Assembly: GCF_963675975.1 (NCBI RefSeq)
Contig: NZ_OY780939.1
Location: 62,001 to 126,000, forward strand
Length of the DNA: 64,000 nucleotides
From: Halarcobacter sp.
Lineage (GTDB): Bacteria > Campylobacterota > Campylobacteria > Campylobacterales > Arcobacteraceae
Direction of reading: 5' to 3'
In this document: positions 29,695-38,438 of the stretch, piece by piece
Position numbering within the stretch: position 1 is the stretch's first letter
Layout of the letters: each line of letters opens with the position of its first letter
Made by a program: the position numbers and the translations under genes
The notes under the pieces: model-generated
Database searches by the model: none
Told to the model about the DNA's origin: nothing
Seen by the model: the letters and a program-made list of their open reading frames with translations, nothing else

Positions 29695-31321
29695 ACCAGA
29701 CCTGCTTATTGATGCAAAAGATATCAAATCAACAATCACTAGACTTAAAAATGAAGAAGATTATACAATACTTCTAGATGTTACTGCTGTAGATTATATG
29801 CAATATCCAGATGTAACACCATCAAGATTTGCTGTAATTTATATTTTAAGAACAAGCAACTTTAAAAAACAAATGACAGTAAAAGCGTATGTAGATGATA
29901 ATACTTTAGAAGTTGATTCAATTACAGACCTTTACTTTTCTGCTGATTGGGCAGAAAGAGAAGTATTTGACCAGTATGGTGTAAGATTCAAAGGTCATCC
30001 AAACTTAAAAAGAGTGTTAAACCACCATCAATTTGTTGGTCATCCACTAAGAAAAGATTATGAGATAACAAAAGGTCAAATCTGTACTGAAACTGAAGAT
30101 TTAATGGATGAAATGATTCCTTTATTAAAAAGAAAAGGATATTCTGAAGCAGATTTAGAAGATTTAATGATGCTAAATGTTGGTCCTTCTCACCCTGCTT
30201 CACATGGTACTATTAGAAACTTTGTTGCAATGGAAGGTGAGACTATCCAAGCTTGTGTAACAGAAATTGGTTATCTTCATAGAGGTTTTGAAAAAGCCTG
30301 TGAAACACATAATTATTCTCAAGTTATTCCATACACAGATAGACTTAACTATTGTTCAGCCATTTTAAACAATATTGGTTATGCAAAAGCAATTGAAGAT
30401 ATGTTAGGTGTTGAGATTACTCCAAGAGCTAAAATGATTAGAGTAATTATTGGTGAATTAAGTAGATTAACAGACCACATTGTATGTAATGCTGCAAATA
30501 TGGTTGACTTAGGTGGTCTTACAAACTTCTGGTATATCTTTGCTCCAAGAGATAAAGCATATGACCTATTTTCAAAACTTACAGGTGCTAGATTAACTAA
30601 TTCATATACAAGAATTGGTGGTTTAGAATTTGATCTTTATGATGGTTTTGCAGAAGATTTAGATGATGTAATTAAAGATGTTGAAAAAGCTATAGAGGAC
30701 TCTTTATCATTAATTGCACATAATAAAATTTTCCACGATAGAACACAAGATGTTGGTGTAATTGATGCACAATTTGCTCTTGATGCAGGTATCACTGGAC
30801 CAAATCTTAGAGCTGCAGGAGTTGCTTTTGACTTAAGAAAAGATGCTCCTTATTATGGATATGAAAATTTTGATTTTGATGTTGTAGTTGGTTCACATGG
30901 AGATGTTTATGACAGAATTATGTGTAGATTTGAAGAGATGAGACAATCGATTAGAATCATTAGACAAGCAATGAAAGAGTTACCAGATGGTCCAATTAAT
31001 TCAGACCATCCAGCTGTTTTATTACCACTTAAAAAAGATGTTTATGGAAATATTGAAGGTTTAATGAACCAATTTAAACTAACTTTTGAAGGTATCAAAG
31101 TTCCAAAAGGTGAATATTATGGTTCAACTGAAGGAGCTAATGGAGAACTTGGTTTTTATACTGTAAGTGATGGTTCAGGTACACCTTATAAAATTAAATG
31201 TAGACCACCTTGTTTTTATTCACTAGGTGGATATGCAAGAATTGTAGAAGGTAGTATGTTAGCTGATGCTGTTGTTACAATGGCAAGTATGAACTTTATT
31301 GCTGGGGAGTTTGATAGATAA
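29687..31321 (+). CDS. nuoCD: fused NADH-quinone oxidoreductase subunits C/D
   Basis: A 544-residue fusion. Residues about 1-150 are NuoC (LLDVTAVDYMQYP, ERE-FDQYGVRFKGHPNLKRVL) and about 165-544 are NuoD (LNVGPSHPASHGTIRN, EIGYLHRGFEKACE, PYTDRLNYCSAI, ending in SMNFIAGEFDR). The join is in frame with a short acidic linker (EDLMDEMIPLLKR). NuoD forms the quinone pocket with NuoB and NuoH. C and D are separate genes in Campylobacter jejuni but fused in E. coli, so the fusion is notable here. It shares one base with nuoE (TAATG). Confidence 0.95.
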   Translation: MLKPDLLIDAKDIKSTITRLKNEEDYTILLDVTAVDYMQYPDVTPSRFAVIYILRTSNFKKQMTVKAYVDDNTLEVDSITDLYFSADWAEREVFDQYGVRFKGHPNLKRVLNHHQFVGHPLRKDYEITKGQICTETEDLMDEMIPLLKRKGYSEADLEDLMMLNVGPSHPASHGTIRNFVAMEGETIQACVTEIGYLHRGFEKACETHNYSQVIPYTDRLNYCSAILNNIGYAKAIEDMLGVEITPRAKMIRVIIGELSRLTDHIVCNAANMVDLGGLTNFWYIFAPRDKAYDLFSKLTGARLTNSYTRIGGLEFDLYDGFAEDLDDVIKDVEKAIEDSLSLIAHNKIFHDRTQDVGVIDAQFALDAGITGPNLRAAGVAFDLRKDAPYYGYENFDFDVVVGSHGDVYDRIMCRFEEMRQSIRIIRQAMKELPDGPINSDHPAVLLPLKKDVYGNIEGLMNQFKLTFEGIKVPKGEYYGSTEGANGELGFYTVSDGSGTPYKIKCRPPCFYSLGGYARIVEGSMLADAVVTMASMNFIAGEFDR

Positions 31322-31797
31322 TGAGTAAATTTAAATATACAGAAGAGAAAGAACAAGAGTTCCAAAGAATAGCAAAGAAATATCCAAAAATCGATGCTAT
31401 GATGCTTCCAGCACTTTGGTTAGTTCAAGAACAAGAGGGTTGGGTAAGTCCTGATGCAATGGTTTATGTTGCAGATAAATTAGGAAAAACTCCAATTGAA
31501 GTTTATGAATTTGCAACATTTTATACAATGTTTAATCTAAAACCAATTGGTACTTACCATATTGAGTTATGTAAAACTTTATCTTGTATGTTAATGGGTG
31601 CACCAGAACTTAAAAAATTTATTAAAGAAACAATTGGTATTGAGCCAGGTGAAACTTCAGAAGATGGTAAATTTCACTTAAGTGAAGTTGAATGTCAAGG
31701 TGCTTGTGGTGGAGCTCCAATGATTGCACTTAATCATACATACCATGAAAATTTAACTGTTGATAAGTTAAAAACAATCTTAGAGGAGTGTAAGTAA
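31321..31797 (+). CDS. nuoE: NADH-quinone oxidoreductase subunit E
   Basis: A 158-residue thioredoxin-fold subunit with the [2Fe-2S] cluster N1a. The four ligand cysteines are in ELCKTLSC and VECQGACGGAP. The helical start (YPKIDAMMLPALWLVQEQEGW) is the family pattern. Together with NuoF it forms the NADH-oxidising module that Campylobacter and Helicobacter lack, so this complex probably accepts NADH. It shares one base with each neighbour. Confidence 0.95.
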   Translation: MSKFKYTEEKEQEFQRIAKKYPKIDAMMLPALWLVQEQEGWVSPDAMVYVADKLGKTPIEVYEFATFYTMFNLKPIGTYHIELCKTLSCMLMGAPELKKFIKETIGIEPGETSEDGKFHLSEVECQGACGGAPMIALNHTYHENLTVDKLKTILEECK

Positions 31798-33056
31798 TGG
31801 CAGTTGAATTAGTAAAAATTGTAAGTAAAAACTTTGACATTCCTGATTCTCATAAACTTGAAGTTGCTTTAAAAAATGGAAGATATGAATCTGTAGATAA
31901 AGCATTTTCAATGAAACCTGAAGATATAACTGAAGAGGTTGTAAAATCAGGACTAAGAGGAAAAGGTGGTGGTGGTGCTGCATGTGGACCGAAATGGAAA
32001 CTTATGCCACCAGTTGATGAAAGACCAAGATATTTAATTGTAAATGGGGATGAATCAGAACCAGGAACTTTTAAAGATAGACAAATTTTCCAATACGATC
32101 CACACCTACTTATTGAAGGTATTATAGTTTCTTGTTGGGCACTTCAAGCAAATGATGCATATATTTACATTAGAGGTGAATATAAATGGTTCATTGATAG
32201 ATTAAATGCTGCTATTGAAGAAGCTTATGAGGCTGGAATCATTGGTGATAAAGTTATGAATAAGTATGACTTTAGAGTAAATGTTACTGTTCACAGAGGT
32301 GGTGGAGCTTATATTTGTGGTGAAAAATCTGCTTTAATTGAATCAATTGAAGGTAAAAGAGGACACCCAAGATTAAAACCACACGGAAAAGAGTGTGAGT
32401 GGTTTTATGGACAACCTGCAACAGTAAATAATGTTGAAACAATCTCATCAGTTCCAAATATTGTATTAAATGGATATGAATCATATACTAAATGGGGAAC
32501 TGAAAAAGCTCCTGGAACGATGCTTTTTGCTATGAGTGGACCAGTTAAAAATCCTGGTGTTTATGAATTACAATATGGTGAAAAGATGATTGATGTAATC
32601 AATGAAATTGGTGGTGGAATGAAAGATGGCTTAAAACTTAAAGCTGTTATTCCTGGTGGGGCATCTTGTCCTATTTTAACTGCCGAAGAAGTTGAAAAAG
32701 CTTACTTAGATTATGAATCGATGTGGGACATAGGTTCTACTTTAGGAACTGGGGGAATGATGATTATTCCTGAAGGTGTATCTATGGTAGATGTAGCTAA
32801 GAATTTAATTGAATTTTATCACCATGAATCTTGTGGTCAATGTACACCTTGTAGAGAGGGTACTGGTTGGATTGATAAAACAATCAAAAAGATTCTTGAT
32901 GGGGTTGGTTCACAAGATGACATCCAGACAATTCTTGATGTTTGTGAAACTATGAATGGTAAAACGATTTGTGTTTTTGCACCAGCTGTAAAAGATATTA
33001 TCAAAAGTATCGTGCAAAAATATACACATGAATTTGAAGAACATTTTAATAAATAA
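31797..33056 (+). CDS. nuoF: NADH-quinone oxidoreductase subunit F (NADH/FMN-binding)
   Basis: A 419-residue subunit that oxidises NADH on FMN and holds cluster N3. The glycine-rich NADH site is SGLRGKGGGGAACGPKW; FMN-binding blocks are NGDESEPGTFKDR and GGGAYICGEKSALIESIEGKRG. The N3 cysteines are in ESCGQCTPCREGTGW with a distal Cys in GKTICVFA. It is followed by a citrate synthase gene instead of nuoG. Confidence 0.97.
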   Translation: MAVELVKIVSKNFDIPDSHKLEVALKNGRYESVDKAFSMKPEDITEEVVKSGLRGKGGGGAACGPKWKLMPPVDERPRYLIVNGDESEPGTFKDRQIFQYDPHLLIEGIIVSCWALQANDAYIYIRGEYKWFIDRLNAAIEEAYEAGIIGDKVMNKYDFRVNVTVHRGGGAYICGEKSALIESIEGKRGHPRLKPHGKECEWFYGQPATVNNVETISSVPNIVLNGYESYTKWGTEKAPGTMLFAMSGPVKNPGVYELQYGEKMIDVINEIGGGMKDGLKLKAVIPGGASCPILTAEEVEKAYLDYESMWDIGSTLGTGGMMIIPEGVSMVDVAKNLIEFYHHESCGQCTPCREGTGWIDKTIKKILDGVGSQDDIQTILDVCETMNGKTICVFAPAVKDIIKSIVQKYTHEFEEHFNK

Positions 33057-33073
33057 AACTATAAGGAGAAAAG

Positions 33074-34360
33074 ATGGGAAAAAATACTTTTACATTAACA
33101 GATAACAGAGATGGTAGATCTTTCGAGTATGATATTATTAGTGGTACAAGAGGACCAGATGTAGTTGATATTAGATCATTTTATAAAGATTCAGGGATGT
33201 TTACTTATGACCCAGGATATACTTCTACAGCTTCTTGTGAATCAAAGATTACATTTATTGATGGTGAAAACTCTGAATTAAGATATAGAGGTATCCCTAT
33301 TGAAGAACTAGCAGGAAAAAGATCATATCTTGATGTTTGTTATCTTCTAATGAGAGGTAATTTACCAACTGAAGAAGCTTCTAAAAACTTTGACTTAGAG
33401 ATTAGACACAGATCTTTTCTTGATGAGGGTATTTTAAGATTATTTGATGCACTTCCTGATCATGCACATCCAATGGCAACTATGGGTGCAGCAACTATGG
33501 CTCTTGCAACAATCTATAAAGATCACTTAAACCTTAAATCTGATGAAGAGTTCAAAGTTATGAGAAGAAGAATCTTAGCAAAAATGCCTACAATTGCAGC
33601 AATGGCTTATAGAAATTCAATTGGTGTTCCAATGATTTATCCAGATGTAAATAGATACTTCACTGAAAACTTCTTATATATGTTAAGAGCATATCCAGGT
33701 GGTAAAATGAAATACCTTGGAAATGGGAAAAATGAAGAGATTAAACAAGTTGAAGTTGATGCTCTTGATGCAATCTTAACTTTACATGCTGACCATGAAC
33801 AAAATGCTTCAACTACAACAGTTAGAAATGTTGGTTCAACTGAAGCTCACCCTTATGTTTCTATTGCTTCTGGTATTGCTGCATTATGGGGTTCTGCTCA
33901 TGGTGGTGCAAATGAAAGAGTTATGGATCAATTAAAAATGATTGGTGATGTTAAAAACGTACCTACTTATATTGCAAAAGCAAAAGATAAAAACGATCCA
34001 TTCAGACTTATGGGATTTGGTCACAGAGTTTATAAAAACAGAGACCCAAGAGCACAAGAACTTAAAAAATTACAAGATAAATTAAGAGAAGAGTTAAATC
34101 TTGACTCTAAATTATTAGATGTAGCTTCAGCAGTTGAAGAAGCAGCATTAAATGATGATTACTTCATCCAAAGAGGTTTATATCCAAATATTGACTTCTA
34201 TTCAGGAGTTATTTTAACAGCTCTTAAAATTCCAGTAGAGATGTTTACTCCAATTTTCGTTATTGGTAGAATTCCAGGTTGGATTTCACAATGGTCAGAA
34301 TTAAAACAAGACCCAGCAGCAAAAATTGCTAGACCAAGACAACTATACACTGGTAAATAA
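33074..34360 (+). CDS. gltA: citrate synthase, inserted in the nuo operon
   Basis: Condenses oxaloacetate and acetyl-CoA, the entry step of the TCA cycle. The 428 residues are full length for the type II hexameric form. Blocks seen are IDGENSELRYRGIPIEELA, DHEQNASTTTVRNVGSTEA, WGSAHGGANERV and the catalytic region GFGHRVYKNRDPRA. It lies between nuoF (17-base gap) and nuoG (37-base gap), in the same direction with its own AAGGAG ribosome site, so it is almost surely carried on the nuo transcript. This would tie production of NADH-yielding cycle flux to complex I expression. Confidence 0.97.
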   Translation: MGKNTFTLTDNRDGRSFEYDIISGTRGPDVVDIRSFYKDSGMFTYDPGYTSTASCESKITFIDGENSELRYRGIPIEELAGKRSYLDVCYLLMRGNLPTEEASKNFDLEIRHRSFLDEGILRLFDALPDHAHPMATMGAATMALATIYKDHLNLKSDEEFKVMRRRILAKMPTIAAMAYRNSIGVPMIYPDVNRYFTENFLYMLRAYPGGKMKYLGNGKNEEIKQVEVDALDAILTLHADHEQNASTTTVRNVGSTEAHPYVSIASGIAALWGSAHGGANERVMDQLKMIGDVKNVPTYIAKAKDKNDPFRLMGFGHRVYKNRDPRAQELKKLQDKLREELNLDSKLLDVASAVEEAALNDDYFIQRGLYPNIDFYSGVILTALKIPVEMFTPIFVIGRIPGWISQWSELKQDPAAKIARPRQLYTGK

Positions 34361-34397
34361 AAATAAAAGCGGACGATTTAAAAGGAGATTACACACT

Positions 34398-35834
34398 ATG
34401 AGTGAACTTGTCAAATTTACGGTGGATGGGGAAGAAATTGAAGCAGATAAAGGCAGTCTTTTAATAGACAGCCTTTTAGATAGAGATATTCATATTCCTC
34501 ACTTTTGTTATCACCAAGCTTTAGGAAAAGATGGAAACTGTAGAATGTGTATGGTTGAAATCGAGGGTCAAAAAAGACCACAAATTGCGTGTGATACTCC
34601 TGTAAAAGAGGGAATGATTGTAAGAACAAAAGGTGAAAAAATTGAAAAAGTAAGAAAAGATATTCTTGAACTTGAATTAATTAATCACCCTATTGACTGT
34701 CCTACATGTGACCAAGCAGGAGAATGTAAACTACAAGACTACTATATGGAGTCTGGTTTTTATCAATCAAGAGTTGATGTTAACCAAAAAGTTACAGCTA
34801 GAAAAAGAGTTGAACTTGGAAGCAATGTTATGCTTGACCAAGAAAGATGTGTACTTTGTACAAGATGTGTAAGATTTTGTTCAGAAATCACAGGTACAAA
34901 TGAACTTGGAGTTATAAGTAGAGCAGATCACTCTGTTATTGGAACCTTCCCAGGAAGACCACTATCTAACCCATATGCAATGAATGTGGTAGATATATGC
35001 CCAGTTGGAGCATTAACTTCACAAGATTTCAGATTTAAACAAAGAGTTTGGTTTTTAGAGACTTTTGATGCAATTTGTAATGGATGTTCTAGAGGATGCA
35101 ACATTACAGTTGACCATAGAAAAGAGAAATATAAAGATGATCAAATTTTTAGATTCAAGCCAAGAGTTAATAAAGCAGTTAATGGTTGGTTTATGTGTGA
35201 TGAAGGAAGACTTTCATACAAAAATGAAGCTGAAAATAGATTTGAAACTGCATTAATGGATGGAGAAGAGACTCTTTTTGATAATGCAATTACAAAAGCT
35301 TTTAAAATCTTAACACAAAAAAATAAAACTTTATTTTTACTAGATCCAAGTCTTTCATTAGAAGAGATGCAAAATGCTAAAAAATTAGCAGAAGTATTAA
35401 ATACTAATATTTCAGGTTATGCACCTCAATATATTGATGAAACTTTTGGTGACGACTATTTAAAGAAAAATGATAAATCTGCAAATAGAGCTTCGTATAA
35501 AGAGTTAGATATCGATGAAAGTGAAGAGAACTTTAATAAACTAGTTAAAGAGTCTGATACAATTGTTATTTTAGGTAATACTTATTTTGATAAAAACTTA
35601 GATTTATTATCAAACAAAAAAGTTATTAGCTTTTTCTCACATAAAAATGAAACAGTATCAAAATCTGGAATTGCTATACCTGTAGCTTCATTCTATGAAA
35701 AAAGTGGTACATATATTAACTTTGAGGGAATAAAACAAAGAGTGATTTCAAAAATGAAGAAAGATAATCCTAAAGAGACTATCACTTCAATAATAGAATA
35801 TATTAAAACTATGATAGATAAAGGTAGCCTATGA
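34398..35834 (+). CDS. nuoG: NADH-quinone oxidoreductase subunit G, short form
   Basis: The start at 34398 (MSELVKFTVDG) is taken for its AAAGGAGAT ribosome site; an in-frame upstream Met would lie inside gltA. The protein has 478 residues, against roughly 700-900 in most bacteria. The N-terminal iron-sulfur region is intact: the [2Fe-2S] set FCYHQ...CRMC, the His-Cys motif HPIDCPTCDQAGEC, the [4Fe-4S] sets CVLCTRCVRFC/CPVGAL and CNGCSRGCN with CDEGRLSY. Most of the molybdopterin-type C-terminal region is absent; only about 190 poorly conserved residues follow. It ends normally with a four-base overlap on nuoH. Confidence 0.92.
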   Translation: MSELVKFTVDGEEIEADKGSLLIDSLLDRDIHIPHFCYHQALGKDGNCRMCMVEIEGQKRPQIACDTPVKEGMIVRTKGEKIEKVRKDILELELINHPIDCPTCDQAGECKLQDYYMESGFYQSRVDVNQKVTARKRVELGSNVMLDQERCVLCTRCVRFCSEITGTNELGVISRADHSVIGTFPGRPLSNPYAMNVVDICPVGALTSQDFRFKQRVWFLETFDAICNGCSRGCNITVDHRKEKYKDDQIFRFKPRVNKAVNGWFMCDEGRLSYKNEAENRFETALMDGEETLFDNAITKAFKILTQKNKTLFLLDPSLSLEEMQNAKKLAEVLNTNISGYAPQYIDETFGDDYLKKNDKSANRASYKELDIDESEENFNKLVKESDTIVILGNTYFDKNLDLLSNKKVISFFSHKNETVSKSGIAIPVASFYEKSGTYINFEGIKQRVISKMKKDNPKETITSIIEYIKTMIDKGSL

Positions 35835-37114
35835 GTACAGCTGCAATAGTTATTATTATTATAAATATTCTTCTTGCAAAAATATTATCAGTTGGAACTA
35901 CTCCAATTATGGTATGGTGGGAAAGAAGAGTTGCTGGGTTTATGCAAGATAGAACTGGACCAAACAGAGCTGACATTGGAGGGATAAGACTTGGTGGTCT
36001 TATTCAAGCAATAGCAGATATGTTAAAACTTGTATTTAAAGAGGATTTTACTCCTGCACATATTAAGTACAAATTTTTATATACAATTGCTCCTGCTCTT
36101 GTATTTATCTGTTCATTTTTAACAATGGCAGTTATTCCATTTGCTGATAACTTAGTTGTTGATGGTGAAAGTTTCATGATGCAAGCTATTCCAACACAGC
36201 TTGGAATTATGTGGTTCTTAGCATTTGCTGGATTATCTGTATTTGGTATTATTTTAGGTGGTTATGCATCTCAAAATAAATATGGACTTTTAGGTGGTAT
36301 TAGAGCATCTGCACAAGTTATCTCGTATGAGGCAGCTATGGCATTATCAGTAATCTCTATTCTTTTAACTTATGGTTCAATTAACTTAAATGATATGGTT
36401 CAAGTACAAGGTGGAACATTTTGGGGAGTTATTCCTGCATGGGGAATATTTATGCAACCTTTAGCTGCATTAATTTTTATTGTTACAGCTTTTGCTGAAA
36501 CAAATAGAACACCTTTTGATATAGCTGAAGGTGAATCTGAAATTGTTGCAGGTTATCATACTGAGTATTCAGCAATGAGATTTGGTCTTTTCCAAGTTGG
36601 TGAATATGCAGCAATGTCAGCTTCATCAGCAATTATTGTTACTCTATTTTTAGGTGGATATCAAATCCCTTGGATGGATACACAAACAATTCAAAGTAAT
36701 ATCAATTATGTGATGATTGCTATCATTATTTTATTACCTTTAAAAGCATTCTTCTTTGCTAAATGGATGAATAAAAACTATGATTGGCTTGATAAAAACG
36801 ACAAAAGACAAAAAGAGAAAAATATTCTTATCAAAGGATTCTGGGGAATTGCAATTATTATTTCAGCTAGTTTAATAGCTTTAATTGCGACAGGATTAGG
36901 TGAGAATGGTGTAAACATTGCAACAGCAGTTATTCAAATAGGAACATTTGTAGCTAAATTTTTATTTATGAATTTTGTATTTATTTGGATTAGATGGACA
37001 CTTCTTAGATTTAGATATGACCAATTACAAATGTTAGGATGGAAAGTTCTTATTCCATTATCAATATTAAACATTGTAGTTACAGCTATTGTTGTTGTAG
37101 CGATAGGAAGTTAA
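35831..37114 (+). CDS. nuoH: NADH-quinone oxidoreductase subunit H with an internal insertion
   Basis: Membrane subunit that lines the quinone channel. Family blocks are WWERRVAGFMQDRTGPNRAD, SYEAAMALSVIS, AFAETNRTPFDIAEGESEIVAGYHTEYS and the ending WTLLRFRYDQLQMLGWKVL. At 427 residues it is about 100 longer than usual. The extra sequence sits between about residues 282 and 370, replacing the short loop before the last two helices, and appears to add two hydrophobic helices around a charged loop (DWLDKNDKRQKEK). It overlaps nuoG by four bases and precedes nuoI by one base. Confidence 0.93.
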   Translation: MSTAAIVIIIINILLAKILSVGTTPIMVWWERRVAGFMQDRTGPNRADIGGIRLGGLIQAIADMLKLVFKEDFTPAHIKYKFLYTIAPALVFICSFLTMAVIPFADNLVVDGESFMMQAIPTQLGIMWFLAFAGLSVFGIILGGYASQNKYGLLGGIRASAQVISYEAAMALSVISILLTYGSINLNDMVQVQGGTFWGVIPAWGIFMQPLAALIFIVTAFAETNRTPFDIAEGESEIVAGYHTEYSAMRFGLFQVGEYAAMSASSAIIVTLFLGGYQIPWMDTQTIQSNINYVMIAIIILLPLKAFFFAKWMNKNYDWLDKNDKRQKEKNILIKGFWGIAIIISASLIALIATGLGENGVNIATAVIQIGTFVAKFLFMNFVFIWIRWTLLRFRYDQLQMLGWKVLIPLSILNIVVTAIVVVAIGS

Positions 37115-37115
37115 T

Positions 37116-37622
37116 ATGGGAATTAAAATAGTAGAAAGACATGGTAAGTCTTTAAAAGATAAGTTATATATACCTGCAATTGCAGCAGGTATGAAAACTA
37201 CTTTTTCTCACTTTAAGAAAAATCTTGGTGATGTATCAAACTTAAGAACGATGCAATACCCAGAAGTACAACCTACTGATATCACAGAAAGATATAGAGG
37301 TGTACATAGACTTACAAAGTGGGAAGATGAGAGTGAGAAATGTGTTGCTTGCTATATGTGTGCAACAGCTTGTCCTGCTCAATGTATCTTTATTGATGCA
37401 GAAGAGAGATTTGATGGTGTAGCTGAAAAGAGACCTAAAGAGTTTAAAATTGACCTTTTAGAGTGTGTGTTCTGTGGATATTGTGTTGAGGCTTGTCCTT
37501 GTGATGCAATTAGAATGGACACAGGTATTTTTAGTTTCACTGCAAGTAAAAGAGAAGATTTTGTAGTAGATAAAGAACGACTTATGTCACATGAGCGTTC
37601 AAAGGATTTTGATGATGAGTGA
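37116..37622 (+). CDS. nuoI: NADH-quinone oxidoreductase subunit I
   Basis: A 168-residue ferredoxin-like subunit with two [4Fe-4S] clusters (N6a, N6b). The cysteine motifs are CVACYMCATACPAQC and CVFCGYCVEACPCDA. It transfers electrons from NuoG to NuoB. The stop overlaps the nuoJ start region. Confidence 0.96.
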   Translation: MGIKIVERHGKSLKDKLYIPAIAAGMKTTFSHFKKNLGDVSNLRTMQYPEVQPTDITERYRGVHRLTKWEDESEKCVACYMCATACPAQCIFIDAEERFDGVAEKRPKEFKIDLLECVFCGYCVEACPCDAIRMDTGIFSFTASKREDFVVDKERLMSHERSKDFDDE

Positions 37623-38130
37623 TATTATTTTTATAGGACTTAGTTTTTTTGCAATAACTGGTGGAATTGCAATGTTAGTTTATAAGAATCCTATGTATTC
37701 TGCATTGGGTTTACTTGTTTCAATTATGGCAGTAGCAGGTATGTTTGCATTATTAAATGCAACTTTCCTTTTTATGGTTCAAATAATTGTTTATGCAGGT
37801 GCTATTATGACTCTGATTTTATTCTTACTAATGTTTCTTAACATTAAAGAAGAAAATCTTCCTCAAGAGCCTAAAAAATATTTTTTAATTGGACTTGGCG
37901 CAGTTATAATGATCCCTTTTAATGTTGTTATATTAAAAGCTGTTTCAAACTTACCAGATGCAGATATGAATATTGTAGAGGGAACTTTTGGTGATATTAA
38001 ACCAATTGGTGGTTTATTATATGATGATTGGATTTTAGCATTTGAGTTAATCTCAATTCTACTTTTAATTGCATTAGTAGGTTCAATTGTTTTAGCAAAA
38101 AGAAAAAAAACAAATAAGGAAAACGCATGA
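37615..38130 (+). CDS. nuoJ: NADH-quinone oxidoreductase subunit J
   Basis: A 171-residue membrane subunit with five helices. I take the ATG at 37615 (MSDIIFIGLSFF); one codon upstream is another ATG, and a longer frame would run into NuoI. The helix-3 pattern MVQIIVYAGAIMTLILFLLM is the NuoJ signature. Start lies inside the last codons of nuoI (eight-base overlap) and the stop overlaps nuoK by four bases. Confidence 0.94.
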   Translation: MSDIIFIGLSFFAITGGIAMLVYKNPMYSALGLLVSIMAVAGMFALLNATFLFMVQIIVYAGAIMTLILFLLMFLNIKEENLPQEPKKYFLIGLGAVIMIPFNVVILKAVSNLPDADMNIVEGTFGDIKPIGGLLYDDWILAFELISILLLIALVGSIVLAKRKKTNKENA

Positions 38131-38438
38131 TTAGTTTAACATCATATGCATTTGTTTCTATGATTCTTTTCTCTATTGGAGTTATAGGTGTAATTGCTAG
38201 AAGAAATATATTTGTAATCTATATGTCTATTGAGTTGATGTTAAATGGGGTTAACCTATTCCTTATAACATTTGCTAGATACCACTTTAATATGGATCCA
38301 CAAATTATTACAATTATGGTTATATCAATTGCAGCTGCTGAAGCGGCAATTTTTCTTTCTGTTATTATACTTCTTTACAGATCGAAAAAATCACTTGATA
38401 CAGATATCTTTACAACTTTAACACAAGGAGAGAAATAA
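38127..38438 (+). CDS. nuoK: NADH-quinone oxidoreductase subunit K
   Basis: A 103-residue, three-helix subunit. The conserved acidic residues lie in YMSIELMLNGVNL and ISIAAAEAAIFLSVIILLY, both needed for proton translocation in the family. It overlaps nuoJ by four bases and shares one base with nuoL. Confidence 0.96.
   Translation: MISLTSYAFVSMILFSIGVIGVIARRNIFVIYMSIELMLNGVNLFLITFARYHFNMDPQIITIMVISIAAAEAAIFLSVIILLYRSKKSLDTDIFTTLTQGEK

Noticed and set aside
34326-34397. Longer NuoG start within gltA
   Set aside because: The ATG at 34398 has an AAAGGAGAT site and starts at the conserved ferredoxin-like beta strand.
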